From Nocardioides thalensis (lineage in GTDB: Bacteria > Actinomycetota > Actinomycetes > Propionibacteriales > Nocardioidaceae), in the NCBI RefSeq assembly GCF_013410655.1, contig NZ_JACCFP010000001.1, positions 3,495,501 through 3,559,500 on the forward strand: a stretch of 64,000 nucleotides of DNA, in the 5' to 3' direction. The position numbers were made by a program, and so were the translations under genes. The notes beneath the pieces were generated by a model, which was not told where the DNA came from, searched no databases, and was given only the letters and a program-made list of their open reading frames with translations. The stretch's first letter is position 1, and the number at the start of each line of letters is the position of its first letter. Shown one piece after another: positions 50,382-62,200 of this stretch.

Positions 50382-50885
50382 TCAACGGGCCCAGCGGGTC
50401 CGTCCGCCGGGCTTCCAGATCGACAGCACGAGCGACGTGCCGAGCATGAGGAAGGAGACGACCGGCGGGAACATCAGGCCGGTGGCCTCGTCCCCGACCT
50501 GGCTGCGGACGGCGTCGGCGGAACCGGTCAGCTCGGTCGGGACGGCCAGCACGCCGGGCAGCAGCGCGACGGCCACCAGCACGGTCAGCACGATGCCGAT
50601 GCAGAGCTTGGACAGGACCCAGGTCCACTGCACCAGCCCCCAGCGGGTGCCGAGCCCGAGCAGCACGCCGGTCACGAGCATCCCGCCGGCCAGCACCGGC
50701 ACCACGGGCGGGATCACGATCCGCGCCGCGGTGTAGGCGGCGGCCGCCGTCCCGCCGCTGTCGGTCGTCATCCCGGTCGCGACCAGGATCGCGAGGCCGA
50801 TGTCCAGGCCCATCCAGCCCGCGCCGCACAGCACGTGCAGGGCGAGGACGGCACGGCGCCACGGACGGCTCAACGTGAAGGACAT
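50382..50885 (-). CDS. DUF2269-like four-helix membrane protein
   Basis: 167 residues with about four transmembrane helices (10-32, 50-72, 87-110, 135-155). MSFTLSRPWRRAVLALHVLC start, with a His-rich helix 1 typical of DUF2269 or related small membrane proteins. Function unknown. ATG 50885 is the only sensible start given the charge pattern. It diverges from the zinc-ribbon protein with a 146-bp gap. Confidence 0.72.
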   Translation of the reverse strand: MSFTLSRPWRRAVLALHVLCGAGWMGLDIGLAILVATGMTTDSGGTAAAAYTAARIVIPPVVPVLAGGMLVTGVLLGLGTRWGLVQWTWVLSKLCIGIVLTVLVAVALLPGVLAVPTELTGSADAVRSQVGDEATGLMFPPVVSFLMLGTSLVLSIWKPGGRTRWAR

Positions 50886-51031
50886 GCCCCCACACTCGCG
50901 CGCGGCCGCCGTACGGCGCATCCGGCGGAGCCCCGAGCCGACCCTGAGGTTCTCCTGTGTTCCCGGGGTCGGAGGAACCCTGCGGCCCGCGGCGTACGTT
51001 GAGGAAGCGAGACCCCGACCGAGGAGAGACG

Positions 51032-51316
51032 ATGCGTTGCCCCAATGACGAGACCACGCTGGTGATGAGCGAGCGGAGCGGGATCGAGATCGACTACTGC
51101 CCGACCTGCCGCGGCGTGTGGCTCGACCGCGGCGAGCTCGACAAGATCATCGAGCGGTCGCTGACCGCGCCGGCGCCGCAGGCGGCCCCGCCGCCGCAGC
51201 AGCAGCCGCGCTACGAGGGGTACGACGACCGCCGGCGCCACGAGGCGCCGTACCCCCAGCAGGGCTACTACAAGAAGAAGCGCAAGGAGAGCTGGCTCAG
51301 CGAGCTGTTCGACTAG
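51032..51316 (+). CDS. TFIIB-type zinc-ribbon protein
   Basis: 94 residues. MRCPND at the start and [20 protein letters not shown] near 21-40, the zf-TFIIB domain of small bacterial proteins. The first knuckle has C3 but Asp at position 6 instead of the second Cys, so the metal site is altered or uses Asp. The rest is Pro/Gln/Tyr-rich, disordered and ends in a Lys cluster plus WLSELFD. Function unknown. GAGGAGAG lies 5 bp before the ATG. Confidence 0.83.
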   Translation: MRCPNDETTLVMSERSGIEIDYCPTCRGVWLDRGELDKIIERSLTAPAPQAAPPPQQQPRYEGYDDRRRHEAPYPQQGYYKKKRKESWLSELFD

Positions 51317-51323
51317 ACCCGGC

Positions 51324-51329
51324 TATCGT
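51324..51329 (+). promoter_or_regulatory. -10 hexamer of fumC
   Basis: TATCGT with exactly 6 bp to the GTG start at 51336; it lies 8 bp after the zinc-ribbon gene stop. Leaderless layout. Confidence 0.42.
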
Positions 51330-51335
51330 CGTCGT

Positions 51336-52730
51336 GTGACCGAGACAGGCGACGGGTACCGGATCGAGCACGACTCCATGGGGGAGGTCCGCGTGCCCGC
51401 GGACGCGCTCTGGAAGGCGCAGACGCAGCGTGCGGTCGAGAACTTCCCGATCAGCGGGACGCCGATCGAGCCCGCGCTGATCCACGCCCTGGGCGAGGTG
51501 AAGGCCGCGGCGGCGACGGCCAACAAGGCCCTCGGCGTCCTCGAGGCGCAGCTGGCCGACGCGATCGTCGCGGCCGCGCGGGAGGTGGCCGCCGGTGAGC
51601 ACGACGGCGAGTTCCCGATCGACGTCTTCCAGACCGGCTCGGGCACCAGCTCCAACATGAACACCAACGAGGTGATCTCCTCGCTGTGCGCTCGCGCCGG
51701 GGTCGACGTGCACCCCAACGACCACGTCAACGCGAGCCAGTCGAGCAACGACACCTTCCCCACGGCCATCCACGTCGCGGCGACGCTCGCGGTCACCGGC
51801 GACCTGGTCCCGGCGCTCGACGTCCTCGCCTCGTCCCTCGAGGGCAAGGCCGAGGAGTTCGCCGGCGTGGTGAAGTCCGGCCGGACCCACCTGATGGACG
51901 CGACGCCGGTGATGCTCGGCCAGGAGCTCGGCGGCTACGCCGCGACCGTCCGGTACGGCGCGGAGCGGCTCGCCGCGGTGCTCCCCCGGGTGCGGGAGCT
52001 GCCGCTCGGCGGGACCGCGGTCGGCACCGGGATCAACACGCCCGCCGGCTTCGCACAGGCCGCGATCGCCGCCCTCAACGACGCGACCGGCCAGGAGTTC
52101 ACCGAGGCGCGCGACCACTTCGAGGCCCAGGGCACCCGCGACTCGCTGGTGGAGCTCAGCGGCGTGCTCCGCACGATCGCGGTCGGCCTGACCAAGATCT
52201 GCAACGACCTCCGCTGGATGGGCTCGGGCCCCACGACGGGTCTCGCCGAGATCCACCTGCCCGACCTCCAGCCGGGATCGTCGATCATGCCGGGCAAGGT
52301 CAACCCGGTGCTGCCGGAGGCCACCCTCATGGTCTGCATGCAGGTCATCGGCAACGACGCCGCCGTCACCGCGGCCGGCGCCAGCGGCAGCTTCGAGCTC
52401 AACGTCGCGATGCCCGTCCTCGCGCGCAACGTGCTCGAGTCCGTGCGCCTGCTGTCGGCGGCGATGCGCACGCTCGCGACCCGCTGTGTCGACGGCATCA
52501 CCGCCGACGAGGAGCGGATGCGCCGCTACGCCGAGTCCTCCCCGTCGGTCGTGACGCCGCTGAACAAGTACATCGGCTACGAGGCCGCCGCCAAGGTCGC
52601 CAAGCAGGCCCTCGCCGACGGCGCCACGATCCGCGAGACCGTGCTGGCGATGGGGTACGTCGACCGCGGCGAGCTCACGACCGAGCAGCTCGACGCCGCG
52701 CTCGACGTCGAGTCGATGACCCGGCCGTAG
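51336..52730 (+). CDS. fumC: Class II fumarate hydratase
   Basis: 464 residues, iron-free fumarase. Signature [16 protein letters not shown] (near 315) with catalytic residues of the fumarase/aspartase family; [16 protein letters not shown] near 98 and [16 protein letters not shown] near 129. Hydrates fumarate to malate in the TCA cycle; it also works under oxidative stress, when class I enzymes fail. A GTG start with a -10 just upstream. Confidence 0.96.
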   Translation: MTETGDGYRIEHDSMGEVRVPADALWKAQTQRAVENFPISGTPIEPALIHALGEVKAAAATANKALGVLEAQLADAIVAAAREVAAGEHDGEFPIDVFQTGSGTSSNMNTNEVISSLCARAGVDVHPNDHVNASQSSNDTFPTAIHVAATLAVTGDLVPALDVLASSLEGKAEEFAGVVKSGRTHLMDATPVMLGQELGGYAATVRYGAERLAAVLPRVRELPLGGTAVGTGINTPAGFAQAAIAALNDATGQEFTEARDHFEAQGTRDSLVELSGVLRTIAVGLTKICNDLRWMGSGPTTGLAEIHLPDLQPGSSIMPGKVNPVLPEATLMVCMQVIGNDAAVTAAGASGSFELNVAMPVLARNVLESVRLLSAAMRTLATRCVDGITADEERMRRYAESSPSVVTPLNKYIGYEAAAKVAKQALADGATIRETVLAMGYVDRGELTTEQLDAALDVESMTRP

Positions 52731-52732
52731 CC

Positions 52733-52778
52733 GGTGGTTGAGGTGCGAGGAGCGCTAGCGACGAGCCTCGAAACCTCC
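52733..52778. repeat. REP-like imperfect palindrome
   Basis: 46-bp GC-rich sequence starting GGTGGTTGAGG and ending CGAAACCTCC. The halves are imperfectly complementary around AGCGCT. This type of palindrome is scattered in intergenic regions of Nocardioides-like genomes, from memory and not checked here. It sits 2 bp after the fumC stop. Confidence 0.55.
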
Positions 52779-52783
52779 GGCTG

Positions 52784-53107
52784 TCACACCTTGGCCTTGG
52801 AGCGCCCCGTGACGAACGCGGCGGCCATCACGGCGAGCGCGGCGACGCCGACCTGCCACAGGTGCCGCATCCAGTCGATGCCGTTGGTCGCGTTGTCCCA
52901 GGTGGCGGCGTGGCCGTCGAAGGGCTTGTTGTTCTCGCCGAACGCTCCCCAGTAGAGGAAGCTGCCGACGAGCATCCCGACGATGCCGCACACGATCGTC
53001 AGCCAGAACGGGATGTTGTCGCGGTCGCCGGGAGCGACCAGCTTGCCGAGCGCGCCGAGGATGAGGCCCCCGACGAGGGTGGTGATCAGAAACCAGATGA
53101 CGTCCAT
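52784..53107 (-). CDS. GlsB/YeaQ-like small membrane protein
   Basis: 107 residues with three predicted helices (about 4-22, 35-52, 83-101). The start MDVIWFLITTLVGGLILGALG and then GKLVAPG fit the GlsB/YeaQ/YmgE (transglycosylase-associated) family. A hydrophilic insert between helices 2 and 3 (FGENNKPFDGHAATWDN) is longer than in the usual 80-residue proteins. Function unknown. It ends just next to the REP-like palindrome. Confidence 0.72.
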   Translation of the reverse strand: MDVIWFLITTLVGGLILGALGKLVAPGDRDNIPFWLTIVCGIVGMLVGSFLYWGAFGENNKPFDGHAATWDNATNGIDWMRHLWQVGVAALAVMAAAFVTGRSKAKV

Positions 53108-53201
53108 CCCAGGTCCTTCCCCCGTGGACGCGCTGATTGCGCGGTCCGAGATGGTTCGATCATGGCACCATGCGGCGCCCCTGACGAGGGACGCGCTGGT
53201 G

Positions 53202-53864
53202 TCAGTACCAGCCGACGGACTCGGAGTGGCCCCACGCCGCGCAGGGGCTGCCGTAGCGGTCCTGGATGTAGCCGAGGCCCCACTTGATCTGGGTGACCGG
53301 GTTGGTGGCCCAGTCGGCGCCGGCGCTCGCCATCTTCTCGCCCGGCAGGGCCTGCGGGATGCCGTAGGCCGAGGACGTCGGGTTGTCGGCGAAGGGATTC
53401 CAGTTGGACTCGCGGGTCCACAGCGAGTCGAGGCAGCCGAACTGGTCGGAGCCGAACCCGAAGTCGCCCATCAGCGCGAGCGCGATGTCCTTGGGGTCGG
53501 AGTCGGAGAGGCTGCGGGTGTCGGTCATCGCGGCCGGGTCGCTGCCGACGAGCTCGGCCTCCTTGGCCGGGTCGGCGCTGTCGCGCTGGTCGTCGCGGGA
53601 CAGGATCGGCGTCCGGTCGCCGGTGTCGACGGGCGCCGTGGCCTCGCCGCCACCACCACCCAGCGGCTGGTCGATGTCACCGGCGGCAGCGCTCACGTCG
53701 GGCGCCTCCTGCAACACGCCCGCCCCGACGCTCACGCCGGTCACGGCCAGCGCGACCGAGGAGAGGACCATCGTGTTGCGGAACGCCTTCTTCGGCGTCT
53801 CCTTCAGATGAGCGTGCCGTGGCGCTCCGCGGTGCTTGGGCGCGGGCTTCGCGTTGTTCGACAA
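53202..53864 (-). CDS. Transglycosylase/RpfA-like cell-wall protein
   Basis: 220 residues. Basic N-terminus, one transmembrane/signal segment (about 32-50), a Gly/Asp-rich spacer, then a lysozyme-like fold from about 125 to 220: CLDSLWTRESNWNPFADNP with the likely catalytic Glu in the TRESNW motif, and YGIPQALPGEKMASAG, then WGLGYIQDRYGSPCAAW. Cleaves glycan strands of peptidoglycan; related proteins wake dormant cells. Two Cys may form a disulfide. Stop lies beyond SESVGWY. Confidence 0.85.
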   Translation of the reverse strand: MSNNAKPAPKHRGAPRHAHLKETPKKAFRNTMVLSSVALAVTGVSVGAGVLQEAPDVSAAAGDIDQPLGGGGGEATAPVDTGDRTPILSRDDQRDSADPAKEAELVGSDPAAMTDTRSLSDSDPKDIALALMGDFGFGSDQFGCLDSLWTRESNWNPFADNPTSSAYGIPQALPGEKMASAGADWATNPVTQIKWGLGYIQDRYGSPCAAWGHSESVGWY

Positions 53865-54317
53865 GTGCTCTTATCCGTGGGCTCGACTGCAGGTCCGTCG
53901 CATCACAGTGGGTGCAGGACCTTCCGTCCTCCCGGCGACTCGGAACACCCTGCCTGCTCCCTCATCTTCATGCAAACCCACACACCCGGTTTCCACCGCC
54001 TCAGTTGTCACATTCGTTCACATCCCGCACAAAATCCCCACCAACCCCCGTCAGCCCCCTCACATTTCCGCAGCACCACACAGGCAAGAGCCGCAACGCG
54101 CCGCCCAACCCCATGCAACAGCGGCGGCCGCGCCCCGGATCCCAGAGCCCGGCGGCCGCCGGGCGATTTCGCGACGACGCGCCGACGCCCCGACCGAAGC
54201 GGCGAGGAGCCACAGAGCGTCGCGCGCGGCGGAGCGAGCAAGCCCGGCGGCCGCCGGGCGGCGGGATCAGGGGCGCGGCCCCACAGGAGGCAGCAGCCAC
54301 CCCAGGCGGCAGCCCCC
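53865..54317. other. 453-bp gap without a gene
   Basis: Between the divergent-looking ends of the transglycosylase start and the phoH stop. The first 200 bp must hold the transglycosylase promoter and a possibly structured leader (GGTCC/GGACC and CACCC/GGGTG pairings near 53890-53950). I could not match it to the c-di-AMP riboswitch found before many rpf genes. The remainder holds a 155-bp inverted repeat. No credible coding frame. Confidence 0.6.
54126..54280. repeat. Inverted repeat with 38-nt arms downstream of phoH
   Basis: Arms 54126-54163 and 54243-54280 are complementary at 33 of 38 positions. Each contains the perfect 18-bp palindrome GCCCGGCGGCCGCCGGGC (54147-54164 and 54242-54259). 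The 79-nt spacer is also GC-rich. It may be a tandem terminator for phoH or an intergenic mobile palindrome. Confidence 0.7.
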
Positions 54318-55664
54318 CTACACGACCACGTTCTCCAACATCTCCGTCACCAGAGCCGCGATCGGCGACCGCTCCGACCGCGTGAGCGTGACGTGCGAGA
54401 ACAGCGGGTGCCCCTTCAGCTTCTCCACCACGGCCACGATCCCGTCGTGCCGCCCCACCCGCAGGTTGTCGCGCTGCGCGACGTCGTGGGTGAGCACGAC
54501 CTTGGAGTTCGCCCCGATCCGCGACAGCACCGTGAGCAGCACGTTGCGCTCCAGCGACTGCGCCTCGTCGACGATCACGAACGAGTCGTGCAGCGAGCGA
54601 CCGCGGATGTGGGTGAGTGGCAGCACCTCGAGCATCCCGCGGTCGAGGATCTCGTCGACGACGTCGCGCGAGGTGAGCGCGCCCAGGGTGTCGAACACCG
54701 CCTGCCCCCAGGGCGACATCTTCTCCGACTCCGACCCCGGCAGGTAGCCCAGCTCCTGGCCGCCCACCGCGAACAGCGGCCGGAAGACCACGACCTTCTT
54801 GTGCTGCTGACGCTCCATCACGGCCTCGAGGCCCGCGCACAGCGCGAGCGCGGACTTGCCGGTGCCGGCGCGGCCACCGAGCGAGACGATGCCGACCTCG
54901 GGGTCGAGCAGCATCTCCAGCGCGATCCGCTGCTCGGCGCTGCGGCCGTGGATGCCGAACGCCTCGCGGTCGCCGCGGACCAGGTGGACCAGTTTGTCGG
55001 GACCGACGCGGCCCAGCGCCGTACCCCGCTCGGAGAGCAGCACCAGGCCGGTGTGGCACGGGAGGTCGCGGGCGGCGCCGAGGTCGAGCGTGCCGTCGTC
55101 GTAGAGCTCGTCGAGGTCGGCGGCCGCCACCTCGAGCTCCTCCATCCCGGAGTAGCCGGTGTCGGAGTCGGAGATCGACTCGCCGCGGTACTCCTCGGCC
55201 TCGAGGCCGACGGCCGAGGCCTTGATGCGCAGCGGGAGGTCCTTGGAGACCAGGGTGACGTCGTTGCCCTCGTTGGCGAGGTTGCGGGCGACGGCGAGGA
55301 TCCGGGTGTCGTTGTCGCCGAGCCGGAAGCCGGACGGCAGCGACTCGGCGTCGGTGTGGTTGAGCTCGACCCGGAGCGTGCCGCCCTCGTCGCCGACGGG
55401 CACGGCCTCGTCGAGGCGTCCGTGGCTGACCCGCATCTCGTCGAGGATCCGCAGCGCACTGCGCGCGAAGTAGCCGAGCTCGGGGTGGTTGCGCTTCCCC
55501 TCGAGCTCGGTGATCACGACGACCGGCAGCACCACCTCGTGCTCGGCGAACCGCCGCATCGCCCCCGGGTCGGCCAGCAGGACGCTGGTGTCGAGGACGT
55601 AGGTACGGCGCTGCGCCGCGGTGCGCGACTTGGCGGAGCGGGACTGGGACTTCGTGGTTGCCAC
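54318..55664 (-). CDS. PhoH2 (PIN-PhoH) RNA helicase/nuclease
   Basis: 448 residues. N-terminal PIN nuclease (about 20-160): [13 protein letters not shown] with the first catalytic Asp, VITELE and [16 protein letters not shown]-terminal PhoH ATPase (about 235-448): [19 protein letters not shown] near 263 (Walker A) and [19 protein letters not shown] near 372 (Walker B). Mycobacterial PhoH2 unwinds and cleaves RNA; it works with a small PhoAT antitoxin-like protein, whose partner is not evident here. Complete by length. Confidence 0.92.
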   Translation of the reverse strand: MATTKSQSRSAKSRTAAQRRTYVLDTSVLLADPGAMRRFAEHEVVLPVVVITELEGKRNHPELGYFARSALRILDEMRVSHGRLDEAVPVGDEGGTLRVELNHTDAESLPSGFRLGDNDTRILAVARNLANEGNDVTLVSKDLPLRIKASAVGLEAEEYRGESISDSDTGYSGMEELEVAAADLDELYDDGTLDLGAARDLPCHTGLVLLSERGTALGRVGPDKLVHLVRGDREAFGIHGRSAEQRIALEMLLDPEVGIVSLGGRAGTGKSALALCAGLEAVMERQQHKKVVVFRPLFAVGGQELGYLPGSESEKMSPWGQAVFDTLGALTSRDVVDEILDRGMLEVLPLTHIRGRSLHDSFVIVDEAQSLERNVLLTVLSRIGANSKVVLTHDVAQRDNLRVGRHDGIVAVVEKLKGHPLFSHVTLTRSERSPIAALVTEMLENVVV

Positions 55665-56037
55665 GACTCACCTCACCGACCGCACGCGCACCCGCGCCCG
55701 GTCCTCTACTCCTCAGCGATGGACCGGGAGACGGCGTGCAGGCGCGGACCGGGTGTGCCCGGTGGCGCGGGGACCTGCGTGCCTGCCCGAACGCCGGGGT
55801 GCCGGCGCCTCTCCACCCGGTCCGGGTCGCAGGGGTTCACCTGCACCACCCGGTGGGTGTTGACGTCGTTGTTCACGAACGGGCCTCCAGATGTGACGGG
55901 CTTCCCCACCCGTCATTACTCGGGAACGTACGCCTCCGCCGGTGACGATCACGGCGACACGCCCGAACGGGTGGGTGAACCTCCTGTGACCGGAAGATCT
56001 CCTGCGGTGGGCGCGCGCGGGCTGCCAGACTCGTCGG
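55665..56037. other. 373-bp gap, phoH leader and TPR promoter
   Basis: No credible gene. A hairpin at 55894-55915 (TGACGGG with CCCGTCA, 8-nt loop, followed by TTACT) may end a transcript. The phoH leader lies to the left. A 67-codon frame at 55706-55909 on the minus strand lacks a ribosome site or family signs and is not called. The -10 of the TPR gene is at 56026-56031. Confidence 0.5.
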
Positions 56038-56766
56038 GTGCACCCCTCGGACCTGTGGGACTTCGACGATCCGGCCGGCTCGGAGCAGCGGTTCCGCGCC
56101 GCCGCCGACGACGCGCAGGGCCCGGCGCGCGACGTGCTGCTGACACAGGTGGCGCGGGCCCTCGGCCTCCAGGAGCGGTACGACGCCGCGCACGCGCTGC
56201 TCGACGGGCTCGACCCCGCGTCGTCGCCCGAGGTCGCCGTACGAGTGCTGCTCGAGCGGGGCCGGTTGCTGCGGTCCGCGGGCGACCCCGACGGCGCGCG
56301 GACGGTGTTCGAAGAGGCCGTACGGCGCGCGCAGGCCGTCGGGCTCGACGAGCTGCACGTCGACGCGCTCCACATGGTGGCGCTGGTCGCCGCGCCGGAG
56401 GAGCAGGTCGCGATCGCGGAGGCGGCGCTCGCCCTCGCGCGGTCGAACACCGATCCGCGCGCCCGTGACTGGGACGCCTCCCTGCTCAACAACGTCGGGA
56501 TGACCCACGCCGACGCCGAGGACTGGCCGGCCGCCCTCGCGGCGTTCGAGGAGGCGCTCGCCGCGCGGGAGCGGATCGGCGACGACGGCCGCACCCGCGT
56601 CGCCCGCTGGATGGTCGCGTGGGCGCTGCGCAACCTCGGCCGGAACGACGAAGCGTTCGAGATGCAGACCGCGCTGAAGGCAGAGCTGGAGGCGATCGGC
56701 GAGGAGGACCCCTACGTCGACGAGGAGCTGGAGATCCTCAGGTCCGGCGGTAGCACAGGTCGGTGA
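56038..56766 (+). CDS. TPR-repeat protein
   Basis: 242 residues, mostly helical, with tetratricopeptide-like units: VAVRVLLERGRLLRSAGDPD near 63, ALARSNTDPRARDW, ASLLNNVGMTHADAEDWPAA near 155 and MVAWALRNLGRNDEAFEM near 200. It is a scaffold for protein binding; partner unknown. GTG 56038 follows CAGACT by 6 bp, consistent with a leaderless start. The last 29 nt overlap the convergent trmB gene. Confidence 0.82.
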   Translation: MHPSDLWDFDDPAGSEQRFRAAADDAQGPARDVLLTQVARALGLQERYDAAHALLDGLDPASSPEVAVRVLLERGRLLRSAGDPDGARTVFEEAVRRAQAVGLDELHVDALHMVALVAAPEEQVAIAEAALALARSNTDPRARDWDASLLNNVGMTHADAEDWPAALAAFEEALAARERIGDDGRTRVARWMVAWALRNLGRNDEAFEMQTALKAELEAIGEEDPYVDEELEILRSGGSTGR

Positions 56767-57475
56767 TCTGCCGGCCCTTCTCGACGCCCTTGCGCTCGAA
56801 CTTCGTGACCGGACGCTCGGCCCACCGCTCCACGACGCCGCCCTCGAGTGCGGGCTCGGCGTCGAGGACCTCGACCATCTGCTCGGCGTAGTCGGCCCAG
56901 TCCGTGGCCAGCCGCCACACGCCACCGGGCCGCAGCCGGTCGGCGACCAACGCGGCGAACCGGGCGTTGACCAGGCGCCGCTTGTGGTGGCGGGTCTTGT
57001 GCCACGGGTCGGGGAAGAACGTCCACAGCTCGGCGATGCTCCCCGGCCCCAGTAGGTGCTCCAGCGACCACGCGGCGTCGACGCCGCAGAAGCGCACGTT
57101 GGTCGCGCCGGCCTCGGCGACCCGGGCCAGGGCCGAGGCCACGCCGGGCCGCCAGACCTCGAAGGCCAGCACGTCGTACGTCGGCCGCGCGGCGGCGAGC
57201 GGCCCGGTGGCCTCGCCTACGCCGGGGCCGATCTCGACGATCAGCCCGTCGCGCTCCTGCGCCGTACGGCCGAACCAGGCGTCGAGCGAGAACGACGGGT
57301 CGTCGACCGCCTCGTCGGGGATCACCCACGCCTCGCTGTGCGCCGCCCAGGCCTCCGCCTGGAGCGGCGTGAACCGGCTGCCGCGGCGGGAGTAGCTGAG
57401 CACCTCCCGCATCCGCCGGCCGTCCTCGGTGAGTTTGAGGTGGGGGCGCGCGGGAGGCGTGCGTTCATCGTTCAT
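56738..57475 (-). CDS. trmB: tRNA (guanine-N7)-methyltransferase
   Basis: 245 residues. Methylates G46 in the variable loop of tRNA using SAM. EIGPGVGEATGPLAA near 82 (SAM site), FCGVDAAWSLEHLL near 128, FPDPWHKTRHHKRRLVN near 153-169 (the family RNA/active-site motif) and TDWADYAEQM near 193. ATG 57475 is the family start; another frame upstream runs into a repeat. Convergent overlap of 29 nt with the TPR gene. Confidence 0.94.
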   Translation of the reverse strand: MNDERTPPARPHLKLTEDGRRMREVLSYSRRGSRFTPLQAEAWAAHSEAWVIPDEAVDDPSFSLDAWFGRTAQERDGLIVEIGPGVGEATGPLAAARPTYDVLAFEVWRPGVASALARVAEAGATNVRFCGVDAAWSLEHLLGPGSIAELWTFFPDPWHKTRHHKRRLVNARFAALVADRLRPGGVWRLATDWADYAEQMVEVLDAEPALEGGVVERWAERPVTKFERKGVEKGRQITDLCYRRT

Positions 57476-57536
57476 GTGGTGCTGTCCTCTGTGGGCGCGG
57501 AAGCTGGGCTGTGGGCGGGCGCCGCTGGCGGGGATC

Positions 57537-57621
57537 GCCGAGTCGGCAGAAATTCGCACGCTCAGGCGGTCGAGTCGTCAGAAGTTCGCATTCTGGGCGT
57601 GCGAATTTCGGCCGACTCGGC
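57537..57621. repeat. 85-bp palindrome with three copies of a 25-bp unit
   Basis: Arms 57537-57561 and 57597-57621 are inverted copies (24 of 25 match). A third, direct copy at 57569-57593 shares 20 of 25. Core word GAGTCGGCAGAA plus TTCGCA. Lies in the 239-bp gap between trmB and the tuf terminator. No coding frame. Confidence 0.8.
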
Positions 57622-57655
57622 TCCCAACGAAGGCGGCGGACCACCTCATCAACGC

Positions 57656-57690
57656 GAAAGCCCCCCTCGCCTGGCGGCTCGGGGGGCTTC
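57656..57690 (-). terminator. Rho-independent terminator of tuf/str operon
   Basis: On the minus strand: GAAGCCCCCC, 14-nt loop, GGGGGGCTTTC. A 10-bp near-perfect stem ending in CTTTC, 25 bp after the tuf stop. Confidence 0.85.
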
Positions 57691-57714
57691 CGACGTTGAT
57701 CAGACGGTCACGAA

Positions 57715-58908
<1,194 letters not shown>

Positions 58909-58987
58909 TGGGGCTCCTCCTGGTGTGTTTACTTACCTGACTCGTACTGAAGGGGTGGTGCCGAGGCCTGCTGCCAGTAGTCGGTGA

Positions 58988-61111
<2,124 letters not shown>

Positions 61112-61196
61112 GTGAGTCAGCGTTCCTTAGGTTGAATGGAGTCAGGGATGCGGTGACCGGCGGGAGGACGGCTGGCGCCGTGCTCCCGCCGCACGA

Positions 61197-61667
61197 TCAC
61201 CAGCGGTAGTGGGCGAAGGCCTTGTTGGACTCGGCCATCTTGTGGGTGTCCTCGCGCTTCTTGACGGCCGCACCGAGGCCGTTGGAGGCGTCGAGGATCT
61301 CGTTCATGAGGCGCTCGGCCATGGTCTTCTCACGCCGCTCCTGGGCGTAGCCGACGAGCCAGCGCAGCGCGAGCGTGGTGCCGCGGTTGCCCTTGACCTC
61401 GATCGGGACCTGGTAGGTCGCACCACCGACGCGGCGGGACTTGACCTCGATCGCGGGGCGGACGTTGTCCAGCGCGCGCTTGAGGGTGATCACCGGGTCG
61501 GCACCGGTCTTGTCACGGGTGCCCTCGAGGGCGGAGTAGACGATCCGCTGGGCGACCTGCTTCTTGCCGTCCTGGAGGACCTTGGAGACCAGCTGGCTGA
61601 CGAGCTGGGACCCGTAGACCGGGTCGATGTCGATGGGGCGCTTCGGCGCGGGACCCTTGCGAGGCAT
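61197..61667 (-). CDS. rpsG: 30S ribosomal protein S7
   Basis: 156 residues, the standard length. Primary 16S rRNA-binding protein of the head domain. Typical: [19 protein letters not shown] start, [20 protein letters not shown] near 78, [13 protein letters not shown] end. Two bp after rpsL; 85 bp before fusA. Confidence 0.98.
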   Translation of the reverse strand: MPRKGPAPKRPIDIDPVYGSQLVSQLVSKVLQDGKKQVAQRIVYSALEGTRDKTGADPVITLKRALDNVRPAIEVKSRRVGGATYQVPIEVKGNRGTTLALRWLVGYAQERREKTMAERLMNEILDASNGLGAAVKKREDTHKMAESNKAFAHYRW

Positions 61668-61669
61668 CC

Positions 61670-62041
61670 TTACTTCTCCTTCTTCGCGCCGTAGCGGCTG
61701 CGCGCCTGCTTACGGTTCTTCACGGCCTGGGTGTCGAGCGCACCGCGGATGACCTTGTAGCGGACACCGGGCAGGTCCTTCACACGACCGCCGCGGACGA
61801 GCACGATCGAGTGCTCCTGGAGGTTGTGACCCTCACCCGGGATGTAAGCGGTGACCTCGACGCCGGAGGAGAGGCGCACACGGGCGACCTTCCGGAGGGC
61901 GGAGTTCGGCTTCTTCGGGGTGGTGGTGTAGACGCGGGTGCACACACCGCGACGCTGGGGCGAACCCTTCAGGGCAGGCGTCTTGTTCTTGGACACCTTG
62001 TCCTGGCGGCCCTTGCGGACCAACTGGTTGATGGTGGGCAC
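61670..62041 (-). CDS. rpsL: 30S ribosomal protein S12
   Basis: 123 residues. Decoding-centre protein. [20 protein letters not shown] near 19-38, [19 protein letters not shown] near 39, [11 protein letters not shown] near 70, and [17 protein letters not shown] near 86. The Lys43- and Lys88-type residues that decide streptomycin response are of the sensitive form (TPKKPNS and GRVKDLP). GTG start at 62041 with AAAGGGA upstream; first gene of the str operon. Confidence 0.98.
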   Translation of the reverse strand: MPTINQLVRKGRQDKVSKNKTPALKGSPQRRGVCTRVYTTTPKKPNSALRKVARVRLSSGVEVTAYIPGEGHNLQEHSIVLVRGGRVKDLPGVRYKVIRGALDTQAVKNRKQARSRYGAKKEK

Positions 62042-62151
62042 CTGGTGGTTCCCTTTCCTGTCTGCTCACACGCACCGACGACCTGCCGGAGCGGGGGTGT
62101 TGCGGTCTTGCTCTTGTGCCGTGGAGAACGCCCGTCGATGGGCGCGCGCGA

Positions 62152-62174
62152 CGTGCCTAGGAGCCCCAGGCACG
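62152..62174 (-). terminator. Hairpin between MFS gene and str operon
   Basis: CGTGCCT (62152-62158) pairs with AGGCACG (62168-62174) around a 9-nt loop, 27 bp downstream of the MFS stop on the same strand. It probably insulates the str promoter from readthrough. No T-run. Confidence 0.5.
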
Positions 62175-62200
62175 ATGACCGAGCCTACCCGTGGGCCAGA

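Noticed and set aside
53865..54050. c-di-AMP (ydaO) riboswitch before the RpfA-like gene
   Set aside because: Such genes are often preceded by one, but I could not find the conserved aptamer blocks in order. Only generic pairings are visible.
55706..55909. 67-codon frame on the minus strand upstream of phoH (possible PhoAT-like partner)
   Set aside because: GTG start without a ribosome site, Pro/Arg/Val-rich composition like non-coding GC DNA, and no antitoxin-like pattern.
57476..57714. Short open frames in the gap between trmB and tuf
   Set aside because: They run through the palindrome and the terminator and have no start signal or family pattern.
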